Position numbers and translations under genes: made by a program. Below are positions 18,826-28,062 of a DNA stretch of 64,000 bases, piece by piece. The stretch is taken from the NCBI GenBank assembly GCA_002841315.1, contig PHEW01000006.1:1-64000 (forward strand). The letters are read 5' to 3'. This DNA is from Actinobacteria bacterium HGW-Actinobacteria-4 (GTDB lineage: Bacteria; Actinomycetota; Actinomycetes; Actinomycetales; Demequinaceae). The stretch's first letter is position 1, and every line of letters starts with the position of its first letter. The notes under the pieces were generated by a model. That model saw only the letters and a list, made by a program, of their open reading frames with translations. It was not told where the DNA came from and ran no database searches.

Positions 18826-19742
18826 GCATCCTCATTGACGTCGCCACCGGCGGGGTCCGCGGCGGCACCTCCATCTTGTATGCGGGAGTGGGGGAGACGG
18901 TATCCGAGCGCTCCGGGGTCATCAACCTGGGCACCGAAGGCTCGATGCTGGGCGGCGCCCTCGCGGCCTACGTCCTGGCAGCCGAGACCGGCAATCCGTG
19001 GCTAGGTGTGCTGGGCGGCGCGATCGCTGGCGCAGTGTTGTCCTCGGTTCATGGGGTCCTCGTGGTGCGCCGCGGTGCTAACCAGTTCGCGAGCGGCCTG
19101 GCGGTGCTCTTCCTCGCCCTGGGCCTCACCTCGCTGTTCGGCGCGGCTTACGTGGGCCGCACCATCACCTCGTTCCAGAACTACGCGATCCCGATCCTGA
19201 GCGACATCCCGGTGCTGGGACCCATCCTGTTCAACCATGATCCGCTGGTGTACCTCAGCTATGTGGTGGTTCCCGTGGTCTGGTACGTGCTGTTCAGGAC
19301 CCGTGTGGGCCTGCTGATCCGGACCGCGGGGGAACGCTCCGAGGCGCTCACCGTCCACGGCTTCAAGGTCAAGAACGTCAGGATGCTTGCGGTCACCGTG
19401 GGCGGGCTCTTCGCCGGCATTGGTGGAGCACACTTGTCCATCGCGTACACGAACTCGTGGTTCGAGAACATGATCGCGGGGCGCGGCTTCATTGCGGTTG
19501 CGCTGGTGATCTTCGCCTCATGGAGCCCGTTACGGGTGTTCGCTGGCGCCTACCTCTTTGGTGCGGCGCTCGCGCTGGGCCCGGCCCTCCAAGCCCGCGG
19601 GTTTGGAATCAACCAGTTTGCTCTGCACGTCATTCCGTTCGTGCTGACGCTAGTAGTTCTCGCCGTACTCGGCAGGCGCACCATTTCGGCAGCGCCTGCC
19701 GAGCTTAAACGGGTGTTCGAGAACGCACCACCGGATCCATGA
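18822..19742 (+). CDS. BMP-type ABC importer permease (YufQ-like)
   Basis: 306-aa partner permease of the same family. It carries the matching loop SGVINLGTEGSMLGGAL near the N-terminus and AGERSEALTVHGFKVKNVRM, the loop that contacts the ATPase. Several hydrophobic segments fill the rest. ATGA overlap with the previous gene. A 133-bp gap with two hairpins separates it from the binding-protein gene. Confidence 0.92.
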   Translation: MSILIDVATGGVRGGTSILYAGVGETVSERSGVINLGTEGSMLGGALAAYVLAAETGNPWLGVLGGAIAGAVLSSVHGVLVVRRGANQFASGLAVLFLALGLTSLFGAAYVGRTITSFQNYAIPILSDIPVLGPILFNHDPLVYLSYVVVPVVWYVLFRTRVGLLIRTAGERSEALTVHGFKVKNVRMLAVTVGGLFAGIGGAHLSIAYTNSWFENMIAGRGFIAVALVIFASWSPLRVFAGAYLFGAALALGPALQARGFGINQFALHVIPFVLTLVVLAVLGRRTISAAPAELKRVFENAPPDP

Positions 19743-19805
19743 CGAGGGTCACCCCACGCCGTGTCTCCACCTGAGTTACCAGAGCAGTCCGCTCACTTGC
19801 TATCT

Positions 19806-19858
19806 GGGGCGCGAACCCCGGTTAGCAACAGTTTCGCCGCCGCCTCAGTGACGGCGAA
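19806..19858 (+). promoter_or_regulatory. Two tandem hairpins before the binding-protein gene
   Basis: GGGG-CGCGAA-CCCC (19806-19819) and TTCGCCG ... CGGCGAA (19833-19839 with 19852-19858, 12-nt loop). They lie just ahead of the GAAAGG Shine-Dalgarno and could protect a processed binding-protein mRNA. No promoter is obvious here. Confidence 0.4.
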
Positions 19859-19875
19859 TACCTGAAAGGAACACC

Positions 19876-21039
19876 ATGCAACACCGTACCCTGAAGACCG
19901 CCTTCGCGGCCTTGGTCGCGGCAAGCGCGCTGGTACTCGCAGCGTGCACCCCGGCAACCGATGGCACCACCCCCGGAACCACCGCAGACGCCAGCGGCGC
20001 ACCGGGCACCGGCGGTACAGCCATCGGCTTCATCACCGTTGGACCCAAGGACGACTACGGCTACAACCAGGCCGTGATCGAAGCCTCGGTCATCGTGGGG
20101 GAAGCGTTCCCCGACATGCAGATCCTGACGGCAGAGAACATCCCCGAGGATGACTCGGCCGTCGCCACCATGGAACAGATGATTGACCGCGGCGCGAAGA
20201 TCATCTTCGCCACCAGCTACGGACACCTCGACGCAGCCCAGAAGGTCGCTGCAGCTCACCCCGACGTGGTCGTGGTGCAACAGGGCAACGCCATCGCGGG
20301 GGAGCCGGGAGCGAACATCGGCACCTACTTTGGCACTGTGTATGAGCCCATGTACCTCGCGGGCATCGCCGCTGGCGCCGCCACCGAGACCAACGTGCTC
20401 GGATACGTGTACGCGTTCCCGATTCCGCAGACCATCGCGAACATCAACGCGTTCATCCGCGGCGCACAGTCCGTCAACCCTGAGGCAACCGTGGTCACGG
20501 TCAGCACGTCGAGCTGGTGCGACCCTGCCGCTCAGCGTGAAGCAGCGAACAGCCTGCTTTCGCAAGGCGCCGACGTCCTCACGCAGCACCAGGACTGCAC
20601 CAAGACGGTGATCGACGCGGCCGAGGCCGCCGGTGTCTACACCGTGGGCTACCACGCCGACGCTTCCGAACTGGCCCCCGCGGGCTGGCTCACCGGTGCC
20701 GTGTGGGACTGGGGCCCGCTCTATGTGGACATCGTCGAGAACATCACTGTCGGTGACTTCACCGGTGGCCCGTTCAACGCGAACTACCGCGTGGGATACA
20801 AGACAGGCACCAACCCGTTTGTGCTGGCTGGCTACGGCCCGTCGGTCTCTGCAGAAACGATCGCTCTGATCGCAGAGCAGCAGGCCTGGCTCGGTTCGGA
20901 TGAGGGCTCGCCCTTCCTGGGACCGGTGCTCGCGCAGGACGGATCCGAGGCCGTCGCAGACGGCGTCATCCCCAGTTACGACGAGCTCGACGGCATGAAC
21001 TACTTCGTTGCCGGCGTCATCGGGAACCTGGCGAACTAG
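19876..21039 (+). CDS. BMP family ABC importer substrate-binding lipoprotein
   Basis: 387-aa lipoprotein; the signal peptide FAALVAASALVLAAC gives Cys24, followed by a Thr/Gly/Pro-rich linker. The mature domain is of the Bmp (PnrA-like) type with two lobes: GFITVGPKDDYGYNQAV, IIFATSYGHLDAAQKVAAAHPDV, YEPMYLAGIAAGAATETN and DVLTQHQDCTKTVIDAAEAAG. Many Bmp proteins bind purine nucleosides, but relatives in amide-nitrogen clusters are thought to bind other small compounds. The operon context (biuH, atzF) points to biuret or a related ureide here. GAAAGGAAC gives the Shine-Dalgarno. Separated by 2 bp from the next gene. Confidence 0.92.
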   Translation: MQHRTLKTAFAALVAASALVLAACTPATDGTTPGTTADASGAPGTGGTAIGFITVGPKDDYGYNQAVIEASVIVGEAFPDMQILTAENIPEDDSAVATMEQMIDRGAKIIFATSYGHLDAAQKVAAAHPDVVVVQQGNAIAGEPGANIGTYFGTVYEPMYLAGIAAGAATETNVLGYVYAFPIPQTIANINAFIRGAQSVNPEATVVTVSTSSWCDPAAQREAANSLLSQGADVLTQHQDCTKTVIDAAEAAGVYTVGYHADASELAPAGWLTGAVWDWGPLYVDIVENITVGDFTGGPFNANYRVGYKTGTNPFVLAGYGPSVSAETIALIAEQQAWLGSDEGSPFLGPVLAQDGSEAVADGVIPSYDELDGMNYFVAGVIGNLAN

Positions 21040-21041
21040 TC

Positions 21042-21623
21042 ATGACGCGCCTCGACCGCACCGCAACGCACGTGCATGGCACCATGCCCTACGCCTGGCC
21101 ATTTAACGGCGATCTCTCGCCGGCTGCGACCGCCGTCCTGGTGATCGAGCCGCGCGGTGGATCGTGGCCGGCGCAAGGCGCGGAGGAGTGCGCTGCGGCT
21201 GCGGCCGAGGTTGCTCGTGCAGTTCAGTCCGCAGGTGGTGCCGTGGTCTCTGTGATGACGGCACCACCTCGCGGCGAATCCCATCCCACCGCCGCGCTCA
21301 CTCTTCCCCTAGGAAGCGTTTGCGTGGCAGCCCAAGGCATCGATGGCTTCTACGGAAGCTCGCTCGACTTCACCCTCAGGAGCCGCGGAATCGAACGCCT
21401 GATCCTGGTGGGCATCGCCACCGAGACGTCCATCCATTCCACGATGCGCACCGCCAACGATGCAGGCTACGAATGCCTGCTGGTCGCCGACGCGTGCCTC
21501 TCGCTCGACCCCACACTCACGTCTGCCAGCATCTCAATGATCGAGATGTCCGGCGGCATCTTCGGCGCGGTAGGGACGGCAACTTCCGTCGTGGCCGCCT
21601 TCACCTCTAGGAGCAGCTCATGA
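21042..21623 (+). CDS. Isochorismatase-fold pseudoenzyme, paralog of the adjacent biuret hydrolase
   Basis: 193-aa protein clearly related to the next gene: [21 protein letters not shown] matches [21 protein letters not shown], and [21 protein letters not shown] matches [21 protein letters not shown]. Every recognisable catalytic position has changed. The Asp of the triad (D31 in the paralog) is E36, the Lys (K137) is A97, the nucleophile Cys (C170) is S130 and the conserved Gln (Q210) is S170. A stretch of about 45 residues present in the active paralog (around its [21 protein letters not shown] region) is also missing. The frame is intact and coupled on both sides (2-bp gap to the Bmp gene, ATGA overlap with biuH), so it is unlikely to be a decaying pseudogene. 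A structural, regulatory or substrate-binding partner role is inference. Confidence 0.82.
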   Translation: MTRLDRTATHVHGTMPYAWPFNGDLSPAATAVLVIEPRGGSWPAQGAEECAAAAAEVARAVQSAGGAVVSVMTAPPRGESHPTAALTLPLGSVCVAAQGIDGFYGSSLDFTLRSRGIERLILVGIATETSIHSTMRTANDAGYECLLVADACLSLDPTLTSASISMIEMSGGIFGAVGTATSVVAAFTSRSSS

Positions 21624-22321
21624 CTACCTTCGGCACTGTTGAAGCGAACCCCTACGCATGGCCCTACAACGGCGAGTTCTCGCCGGCCACCACCGCGCTG
21701 ATCAACATCGACTGGCAGGTGGACTTCTGCGGCAAGGGCGGCTACGTGGACCGCATGGGCTATGACCTCAACCTGACCCGCGCGGGCCTCGCGCCCACCC
21801 AGGTGGTGCTCGCGGCGGCACGCAAGGTGGGCATGCAGGTGATCCACACGCGCGAGGGTCACCGTCCTGACATGAGCGACCTTCCCGCGAACAAGCTGTG
21901 GCGCTCCGAGCAGATTGGAGCGGGCATCGGCTCCGACGGCCCATGCGGGCGGATTCTGACGCGCGGCGAGCCGGGCTGGGAGATCGTCCCCGAGGTGGCA
22001 CCCATCGAGGGTGAGGCCATCATCGACAAGCCGGGCAAGGGCTCGTTCTACGCGACTGACCTCGACCTGCTACTGCGCACCAAGGGCATCACGCACCTGA
22101 TCTTCACGGGCATCACCACGGACGTCTGCGTCCACACCACCATGCGCGACGCCAACGACCGCGGCTATGAGTGCCTCTTGCTGACCGACTGCACCGGAGC
22201 CACCGACAAGGGCAACTATGAGGCCGCGCTCACCATGGTGACCATGCAAGGCGGCGTGTTCGGTGCCATCGCGCCGTCCGCGGCGCTACTCGCCGCGATG
22301 GGTGAGGAAGCTGGTCAGTAA
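21620..22321 (+). CDS. biuH: Biuret amidohydrolase (cysteine hydrolase, isochorismatase fold)
   Basis: 233-aa enzyme predicted to hydrolyse biuret to allophanate and ammonia. The catalytic triad is visible: D31 ([10 protein letters not shown]), K137 ([10 protein letters not shown]) and C170 ([11 protein letters not shown]), plus Q210. As I remember it, the Rhizobium leguminosarum BiuH catalytic residues are D36/K142/C175/Q215, which is the same spacing with an offset of 5. Blocks such as [29 protein letters not shown] and [16 protein letters not shown] are typical of this group. The main alternative is a ureidoacrylate hydrolase (RutB-like), but the allophanate hydrolase gene directly downstream (one-base overlap) favours biuret. 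ATGA overlap with the pseudoenzyme gene upstream. Confidence 0.85.
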   Translation: MTTFGTVEANPYAWPYNGEFSPATTALINIDWQVDFCGKGGYVDRMGYDLNLTRAGLAPTQVVLAAARKVGMQVIHTREGHRPDMSDLPANKLWRSEQIGAGIGSDGPCGRILTRGEPGWEIVPEVAPIEGEAIIDKPGKGSFYATDLDLLLRTKGITHLIFTGITTDVCVHTTMRDANDRGYECLLLTDCTGATDKGNYEAALTMVTMQGGVFGAIAPSAALLAAMGEEAGQ

Positions 22322-24219
22322 TGCCCGCCGCTCGGCCCACGGAGGTGGGCTCCCTTGAACTTGCCGCGCTCCGGACCGCCTACGAATCCGGTGCGTACAC
22401 CCCGGCCGATGTCGTGGCCGCCGTGTACGACCGCATCGAGGCGCGCGGCGAGGACGCAGTGTGGATATCGCTGGTCCCCCGCGAGGAGGCGCTCGCCGTA
22501 GCCAGGGCGCTGCCCGCAACCCCAGCATCGGCCGATGCCGTCGCCACCTTGCCGCTCTTTGGTGTGCCTTTTGCGGTCAAGGACAACATTGACGTCGCGG
22601 GGATGCTTACCACTGCGGCGTGCCCCGAGTTTGCCTACGAGGCCGGCTCGTCGGCCACGCTCGTGACGAGGTTGCTCGCCGCCGGCGCGATCCTCATCGG
22701 CAAGACCAACCTGGACCAGTTCGCCACCGGACTCAGCGGCGCGCGATCGCCGTATGGCATCCCGGCGAACCCGTTCAACGACAGCTACATCTCTGGCGGC
22801 TCGAGTTCGGGATCTGCGGTCGCCGTCGCTGCGGGACTGGTGAGTTTCGCCATCGGCACCGACACCGCAGGGTCGGGCCGGGTGCCGGCGGCCCTGAACT
22901 CCTTGGTGGGCATGAAGCCTTCGCGCGGACTCGTGAGTACGGCGGGCCTGGTGCCCGCGTGCCGCAGCCTGGATTGCGCGAGCGTGTTCGCACTCAGTGT
23001 CGAGTGCGGCACGCGCGTGCTCGCGGCCATGGCGGGACCGGACCTCGCCGACCCGTGGTCTCGCGCGCTTCCGGTACCTCCCGCGGTGCCCGCGAGCCGC
23101 TCGTTGTCGACGGCGCGGGTCGCCGTGCCGAGTCGCGAGGTCTGGGCTGCGGCCGATGCTGTGGGCTACGTGGATGTCTGGGACGGCTTCATCGCGCGGT
23201 TAGTAGCTGCGGGGGCCGAGGTGATCGAGGTTGACCTCGACCCATTCTTCGAGGCTGGCGCCATGCTGTACGGCGGCCCGTGGATCGCGGAGCGTCTCGC
23301 GGCCGTGGAGGACTTCATGGGGGAGCACGCGGCCGCGGTTCACCCGGTGGTCGCGACGCTGCTCGACGGCGGCCGGAAGGTCTCGGGAACTGAGGCGTTT
23401 CGCGGCCTGAGCCGGCTTATGGAACTGCGGGTGCGTGCAACCCAGGTGCTTGAGGGATTCGATGCGCTCGTGACCCCCACCGCGCCCACCACCTTCACCA
23501 TCGACGCGATGCTCGCCGATCCCATCGCGAGGAACGCGGCGCTGGGCACGTTCACCACGTTCACCAACCTCCTGGACCTGGCCGCAGTGGCCGTTCCCGC
23601 GGGCTTCACCGAGACGGGGCTGCCCTTTGGGGTGACCGTCCACGGCGCGAACGGGACGGATCAAGCGCTGGCCGCCATAGCGTCGGCCATGGAAGGCCTG
23701 GTGGACGTGCCGCTTGGCGCCACGGGACTCACGCGTACCCCTCTGTCCAGCACCGCCTTGTCCAGCACCGTCCCCGCCACCGCACTTTCTCCTGCGCATG
23801 GCGGGGACGGGACGCTGGAGCTGGCGGTGGTCGGTGCCCATTTGCGGGGGCAACCGCTTCACTCGAGCCTGCTCGCATGGGGCGCTGCATTCGTGCGGGA
23901 CGCGGCCACCGTTCCTGAGTACGCGCTCTTCGCGCTGCCTGGGACCACGCCACCCAAGCCGGGGCTCGTGCGCGTGGGAGACGGGGGATCGAGCATCGCG
24001 GTGGAGGTCTACGCGGTGCCGGTTGCCTCGGTGGGTTCGCTGCTTGCCACGATCGAGAACCCCTTGGGCTTGGGGCAGGTCCTTCTCGGCGACGGAAGCC
24101 AGCCGCACGGCTTCCTGTGCGAGGCCCTGGCCACGGCGTCGGCCTCCGATATCTCGAGTCACGGGGGCTGGCGCGCGTACCTCGCCGCTACCATGGGTGA
24201 CGTCACCACCGGGGACTAG
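22321..24219 (+). CDS. atzF: Allophanate hydrolase
   Basis: 632-aa two-domain enzyme converting allophanate to ammonia and CO2. The N-terminal amidase-signature domain has the Ser-Ser-Lys triad: K87 (FAVKDNIDV), cis-Ser about 161 (GGSSSGSA) and nucleophile S185 (DTAGSGR). The C-terminal domain (about 490-632) has the AtzF signature GAHLRGQPLHSSLL and YALFALPGTTPPKPGLVRV, which removes the second group and separates AtzF from simple amidases. A repeated Ser/Thr/Leu linker (about 470-485) joins the domains. There is no fused or adjacent biotin-dependent urea carboxylase, so the supply of allophanate should come from biuret rather than urea. ATG 22321 overlaps the biuH stop by one base. Confidence 0.93.
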   Translation: MPAARPTEVGSLELAALRTAYESGAYTPADVVAAVYDRIEARGEDAVWISLVPREEALAVARALPATPASADAVATLPLFGVPFAVKDNIDVAGMLTTAACPEFAYEAGSSATLVTRLLAAGAILIGKTNLDQFATGLSGARSPYGIPANPFNDSYISGGSSSGSAVAVAAGLVSFAIGTDTAGSGRVPAALNSLVGMKPSRGLVSTAGLVPACRSLDCASVFALSVECGTRVLAAMAGPDLADPWSRALPVPPAVPASRSLSTARVAVPSREVWAAADAVGYVDVWDGFIARLVAAGAEVIEVDLDPFFEAGAMLYGGPWIAERLAAVEDFMGEHAAAVHPVVATLLDGGRKVSGTEAFRGLSRLMELRVRATQVLEGFDALVTPTAPTTFTIDAMLADPIARNAALGTFTTFTNLLDLAAVAVPAGFTETGLPFGVTVHGANGTDQALAAIASAMEGLVDVPLGATGLTRTPLSSTALSSTVPATALSPAHGGDGTLELAVVGAHLRGQPLHSSLLAWGAAFVRDAATVPEYALFALPGTTPPKPGLVRVGDGGSSIAVEVYAVPVASVGSLLATIENPLGLGQVLLGDGSQPHGFLCEALATASASDISSHGGWRAYLAATMGDVTTGD

Positions 24220-24239
24220 GGGTTTCGACGGGAGAGCTC

Positions 24240-25070
24240 GTGCTACCTGATCAGTCGCCGCCTGTGTATGTGGAACGCACGCCAGCTTCGGCTCTGGTCG
24301 GCCTCGTGCGCCGGCTGTGGTTTCTCTCGGCACACACTCCAGGCGGCTCCGAGCGGATCCTGCCGATCCCCTGGGTGCACGCGATCGTGAACCTGGGTGA
24401 TCCGTACCGTGTGGAGCGTCAAGGCGACCGGATTGTGGGTCAGCAGTTCGACGGCGCGTTCGTGTCCGGCCTTCAGCGCTCGTTCCTCATTAACAGCAAC
24501 CCGCCGCACCTGTATCACGTGGGCGCCGCACTCGAGCCGTGGGCGTGGCGGGCTTTTGGCGCGGAACCGTACACGGACGACGTGCGCGACGCCGCGGCGG
24601 TGTTGCCCGGGCTGGCGCAGGTGCGTGGCGTGGCCCGCGCGGCCGCATCCCCGGAGGCTGCCCTTGACGCACTCGAAGCGGCGCTTCTCGAGTCGCTGAC
24701 TGGCGCCGGGGTAGACACGGTGGTCGTGGCAACGGCGCGAGATATCGAGGACAACCCGGCTCAGCGCGTTGGCGACATCGCCGATCACGTGGGGGTGAGT
24801 CGCTCCGCCCTCGCGCCGCGGTTCAAACGGGCCACGGGCATCAACCCCAAGCAGTTCGCTGACTTGCACCGCTTCCACGAGTTCTTATCGATGATCGCGG
24901 AGCCGGGGCGCACCTGGACGGATCTCATCTCGCGGTCGAGCTACTACGACCAGCCCCACTTCATCCGCACCTTTACAAAGTTCACCGGCCTGACCCCACG
25001 GAAGTACCTGCGCGCGTTGGGTGAGGACGGCAGGGCCGCGCCCTCCTTCGTTGCGCACCAAACTGAGTGA
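24240..25070 (+). CDS. AraC/XylS-type transcriptional regulator
   Basis: 276-aa regulator. The C-terminal HTH_18 DNA-binding domain (about 165-265) shows RVGDIADHVGVSRSALAPRFKRATGINPKQF for the first helix-turn-helix and SRSSYYDQPHFIRTFTKFTGLTPRKYL for the second, the typical AraC end. The N-terminal part (DUF6597-like, with LWFLSAH and RILPIPWVHAIVNLGDPY) is a sensor domain of unknown ligand. Start is GTG 24240 with GGGAGAG upstream. It follows atzF after 20 bp in the same direction, so it may be the last gene of the biuret operon and add a second level of control, but its target is unknown. Confidence 0.83.
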   Translation: MLPDQSPPVYVERTPASALVGLVRRLWFLSAHTPGGSERILPIPWVHAIVNLGDPYRVERQGDRIVGQQFDGAFVSGLQRSFLINSNPPHLYHVGAALEPWAWRAFGAEPYTDDVRDAAAVLPGLAQVRGVARAAASPEAALDALEAALLESLTGAGVDTVVVATARDIEDNPAQRVGDIADHVGVSRSALAPRFKRATGINPKQFADLHRFHEFLSMIAEPGRTWTDLISRSSYYDQPHFIRTFTKFTGLTPRKYLRALGEDGRAAPSFVAHQTE

Positions 25071-25114
25071 TTTTCTACATTTCTTGCGCGAACGCGGTGT
25101 GGCAAGGTGCCGGT

Positions 25115-25507
25115 ATGGAAATCACTCTTAGTCCCCTCGCCGTTGTTGTCGCAGCTGTCTCGATGTTCATCATCGGAGGGCTCTGGTACTCAGTCCTGTT
25201 CGCCAAGCCGTGGCAGCGTGCTGCTGGCGTCTCTGATGAGGCGCTGAGCACGGGTGCGGCTCGGGTGTTCGGCGGCAGTTTTGTGCTCGCGCTCGTGATC
25301 GCGGCAAGCCTCGCGGCATTCATTGGCGAGGAGTCAGTGGTGTTCGCGACCACGGTGGGCGCGATCTCCGGCGTGACGTTCGCGGCGGCCTTCCTCGTCA
25401 TCGTCTCGCTGTTTGAACGCCGAAGCGCGGCACTGATGCTCATCAACGGCGGGTATGCCGCGGTGTCCTTCACGGTGATGGGTCTGCTGATCGGCCTGAT
25501 CCAGTAG
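25115..25507 (+). CDS. DUF1761 family membrane protein
   Basis: 130-aa small integral membrane protein with about four hydrophobic helices: LAVVVAAVSMFIIGGLWYS, VFGGSFVLALVIAASLAAFIG, VGAISGVTFAAAFLVIVSLF and GGYAAVSFTVMGLLIGLI. The GGLWYSVLFAKPW motif after the first helix is typical of DUF1761. Function unknown. ATG 25115 gives the usual family N-terminus. An upstream GTG (25067) overlapping the AraC stop would add 16 residues and is an alternative. It lies 221 bp before pnp. Confidence 0.75.
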   Translation: MEITLSPLAVVVAAVSMFIIGGLWYSVLFAKPWQRAAGVSDEALSTGAARVFGGSFVLALVIAASLAAFIGEESVVFATTVGAISGVTFAAAFLVIVSLFERRSAALMLINGGYAAVSFTVMGLLIGLIQ

Positions 25508-25537
25508 CCCGTCCGAGTGTTCCGGCGACCCCTCTGA

Positions 25538-25543
25538 TAGCAT
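25538..25543 (+). promoter_or_regulatory. Candidate -10 box (TAGCAT) for pnp
   Basis: TAGCAT would start transcription near 25550, giving a leader of about 180 nt. The 221-bp gap otherwise holds a hairpin TGCTGG-CCTGCT-CCAGCA (25691-25708) directly before the Shine-Dalgarno. Long structured pnp leaders are autoregulatory in other bacteria; here this is only a suggestion. Confidence 0.35.
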
Positions 25544-25728
25544 GGTGGAGGTTCTTTGGCACTGCCAGAGCGCCCAATTGCAAACACCTTGCAGGCCGGC
25601 TGACGCTGATCCTCGGTGGTGATGGGCAGAGCAGCAAGAGTTCTGAGCATTTCGACTGACGATCAGTGGCGGGCAGATGTCCCCATGTTCTGCTGGCCTG
25701 CTCCAGCAAAAAGAGGAGCAACACCCCT

Positions 25729-27936
25729 ATGGAGGGTCCAGAAATTCAGTTCTCCGAGGCCGTTATTGACAACGGTTCCTTCGGCAAGCGCGTTGTGCGC
25801 TTCGAGACGGGCCGCTTGGCCCAGCAGGCTGCCGGCTGTGCCGTCGCCTACCTCGACAATGACACCATGCTGCTGTCCGCCACCACGGCCGGCAAGCACC
25901 CCCGCGAAGGCTTCGACTTCTTCCCCCTCACGGTGGACGTAGAAGAGCGTTCGTACGCAGCCGGCAAGATCCCTGGCTCGTTCTTCCGCCGCGAGGGCCG
26001 TCCCTCGACCGAGGCGATCCTGACCTGCCGTCTCATCGACCGCCCCTTGCGCCCCACGTTCGTTTCCGGCCTGCGCAACGAGGTCCAGGTGGTCATCAAC
26101 GTGCTGTCGATCAACCCCGACGACGCCTACGACACCCTGGCCATCAACGCATCGTCGATGTCCACCCAGCTGTCCGGCCTGCCGTTCTCCGGCCCCATCG
26201 CAGGTGTGCGCATTGCGCTCATCGACGGCCAGTGGGTCGCCTTCCCGCGCTACAGCGAGAAGACTCGCGCTGTGTTTGACATGGTCGTCGCGGGCCGCAT
26301 CGCTGGTGACGACGTCGCCATCATGATGGTCGAGGCAGAAGCGACCGACGACTCCTGGAACCTCATCTCGGAAGGTGCTCAGGCGCCCACCGAGGCCGTG
26401 GTCGCCGAGGGCCTCGAGGCCGCCAAGCCGTTCCTGAAGGCGCTGTGCGAGGCTCAGATCGAGCTCGCCAAGAAGGCCGCCAAGGAGACGCGCGAGTTCC
26501 CGCGCTTCCTTGACCACGAGGACGACGTCCTCGCGAAGGTGACCGAAGTCGCGCAGGCAGATTTGGCTGAGGCTTTCACCATTGCAGGCAAGGAAGAGCG
26601 CAACACGCGCCTGGACGAGATCAAGGTCAACACGCTCGCGGCGCTTGCCGACGAGTTCGAGGGCCGCGAAGGCGAAGTCTCCGCAGCCATCCGCACGCTC
26701 ACCAAGAAGACGGTGCGCCAGCGCATCCTCAAGGACGGCGTGCGCATCGACGGCCGTGGCCTCGCTGACATCCGTCCGGTGTCCGCAGAGATCGGCGTTA
26801 TCCCGCGTGCGCACGGCTCCGCGATCTTTGAGCGCGGCGAGACCCAGATCCTGGGTGTCACCACGCTCAACATGCTCAAGATGGAGCAGCAGATCGACTC
26901 GTTCTCTCCGGAGAACAAGAAGCGCTACATGCACCACTACAACTTCCCGCCCTTCTCCACTGGCGAGACCGGTCGCGTGGGTTCCCCCAAGCGTCGCGAG
27001 ATTGGCCACGGTGCTCTCGCTGAGCGTGCCCTCACGCCGGTGTTGCCGTCGCGCGAGGACTTCCCCTACGCCATCCGTCAGGTCTCCGAGGCGCTGAGCT
27101 CGAACGGCTCGACGTCCATGGGCTCCGTGTGTGCGTCGACTCTTGGTCTCCTGAATGCTGGTGTGCCGCTGCGCGCCTCTGTCGCCGGTATTGCCATGGG
27201 CCTCGTGTCCGACGAGGTTGACGGTGAGACGCGCTACGCGGCGCTTACCGACATCCTTGGTGCTGAAGACGCGTTCGGTGACATGGACTTCAAGGTTGCC
27301 GGAACCAGCGAGTTCATCACCGCGATTCAGCTCGACACCAAGCTGGACGGCATCCCCGCCTCCGTCTTGGCTAGCGCTCTTGACCAGGCCAAGGCAGCTC
27401 GCCTGCACATCCTGGGCATCATGGAGCAGGCGATCTCTGAGCCCGACGAGATGAGCCCGTTTGCACCCCGCGTGATCTCGGTGCGCGTGCCCGTGGACAA
27501 GATCGGTGAGGTCATTGGCCCCAAGGGCAAGATGATCAACCAGATTCAGGACGACACCGGCGCTGACATCTCGATCGAGGATGACGGCACCGTGTACATC
27601 GGCGCGACCGATGGCCCGTCTGCCAACGCCGCACGTGACGCCATCAACGCGATCGCTAACCCGCACATGCCCGAGGTGGGCGAGCGGTTCGTCGGCACGG
27701 TCGTCAAGACCGTTGCCTTTGGTGCGTTCGTGTCGCTGGCTCCCGGCAAGGACGGACTGCTGCACATCTCGCAGATCCGTAAGCTCGTGGGCGGCGCACG
27801 CGTGGAGAACGTCGAAGACGTGCTCTCCATTGGCCAGAAGGTTCAGGTCCAGATCGCTGAGGTTGACGCACGCGGCAAGCTCTCGCTCGAGGTCGTTGAG
27901 GACGCGGCGGCGGCTGGTGCCGGAGACGACGCCTAA
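25729..27936 (+). CDS. pnp: Polyribonucleotide nucleotidyltransferase (PNPase)
   Basis: 735-aa phosphorolytic 3'-5' exoribonuclease of mRNA decay. Two RNase PH domains (about 10-215 and 320-550; [25 protein letters not shown] in the first, [24 protein letters not shown] in the second) flank a helical domain. A KH domain ([20 protein letters not shown]) and an S1 domain ([33 protein letters not shown]) follow. Start ATG 25729 follows AAGAGGAG (25711-25718) at 10 nt, slightly long. The frame upstream to 25666 lies in the leader. A strong terminator follows. Confidence 0.97.
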   Translation: MEGPEIQFSEAVIDNGSFGKRVVRFETGRLAQQAAGCAVAYLDNDTMLLSATTAGKHPREGFDFFPLTVDVEERSYAAGKIPGSFFRREGRPSTEAILTCRLIDRPLRPTFVSGLRNEVQVVINVLSINPDDAYDTLAINASSMSTQLSGLPFSGPIAGVRIALIDGQWVAFPRYSEKTRAVFDMVVAGRIAGDDVAIMMVEAEATDDSWNLISEGAQAPTEAVVAEGLEAAKPFLKALCEAQIELAKKAAKETREFPRFLDHEDDVLAKVTEVAQADLAEAFTIAGKEERNTRLDEIKVNTLAALADEFEGREGEVSAAIRTLTKKTVRQRILKDGVRIDGRGLADIRPVSAEIGVIPRAHGSAIFERGETQILGVTTLNMLKMEQQIDSFSPENKKRYMHHYNFPPFSTGETGRVGSPKRREIGHGALAERALTPVLPSREDFPYAIRQVSEALSSNGSTSMGSVCASTLGLLNAGVPLRASVAGIAMGLVSDEVDGETRYAALTDILGAEDAFGDMDFKVAGTSEFITAIQLDTKLDGIPASVLASALDQAKAARLHILGIMEQAISEPDEMSPFAPRVISVRVPVDKIGEVIGPKGKMINQIQDDTGADISIEDDGTVYIGATDGPSANAARDAINAIANPHMPEVGERFVGTVVKTVAFGAFVSLAPGKDGLLHISQIRKLVGGARVENVEDVLSIGQKVQVQIAEVDARGKLSLEVVEDAAAAGAGDDA

Positions 27937-27953
27937 GCCACACGTTCAACTGA

Positions 27954-27990
27954 GAAGCGGCCCCAGGGAAACCTGGGGCCGCTTCTTTGT
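27954..27990 (+). terminator. Rho-independent terminator of pnp
   Basis: A perfect 14-bp GC-rich stem: GAAGCGGCCCCAGG (27954-27967) with CCTGGGGCCGCTTC (27972-27985), a GAAA tetraloop, then TTTGTGT. Textbook intrinsic terminator 18 bp after the stop codon. Confidence 0.93.
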
Positions 27991-28032
27991 GTGTGGACGC
28001 GCGACTCGTGGAACTGAGGTCGTGGGAGTGGC

Positions 28033-28062
28033 TTGACAGGGCACCGCCGCGCATGCTTAACT
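28033..28062 (+). promoter_or_regulatory. Sigma-A promoter of the ROK/sugar operon
   Basis: Perfect -35 TTGACA (28033-28038), 18-bp spacer, -10 TTAACT (28057-28062). This is the best-matching full promoter in the window. Transcription should start near 28069, inside the adjacent inverted repeat. Confidence 0.7.

Noticed and set aside
25663-27765. Long minus-strand open frame (700 codons) opposite pnp
   Set aside because: Same shadow effect; composition is low-complexity His/Asp/Val-rich and matches no family.
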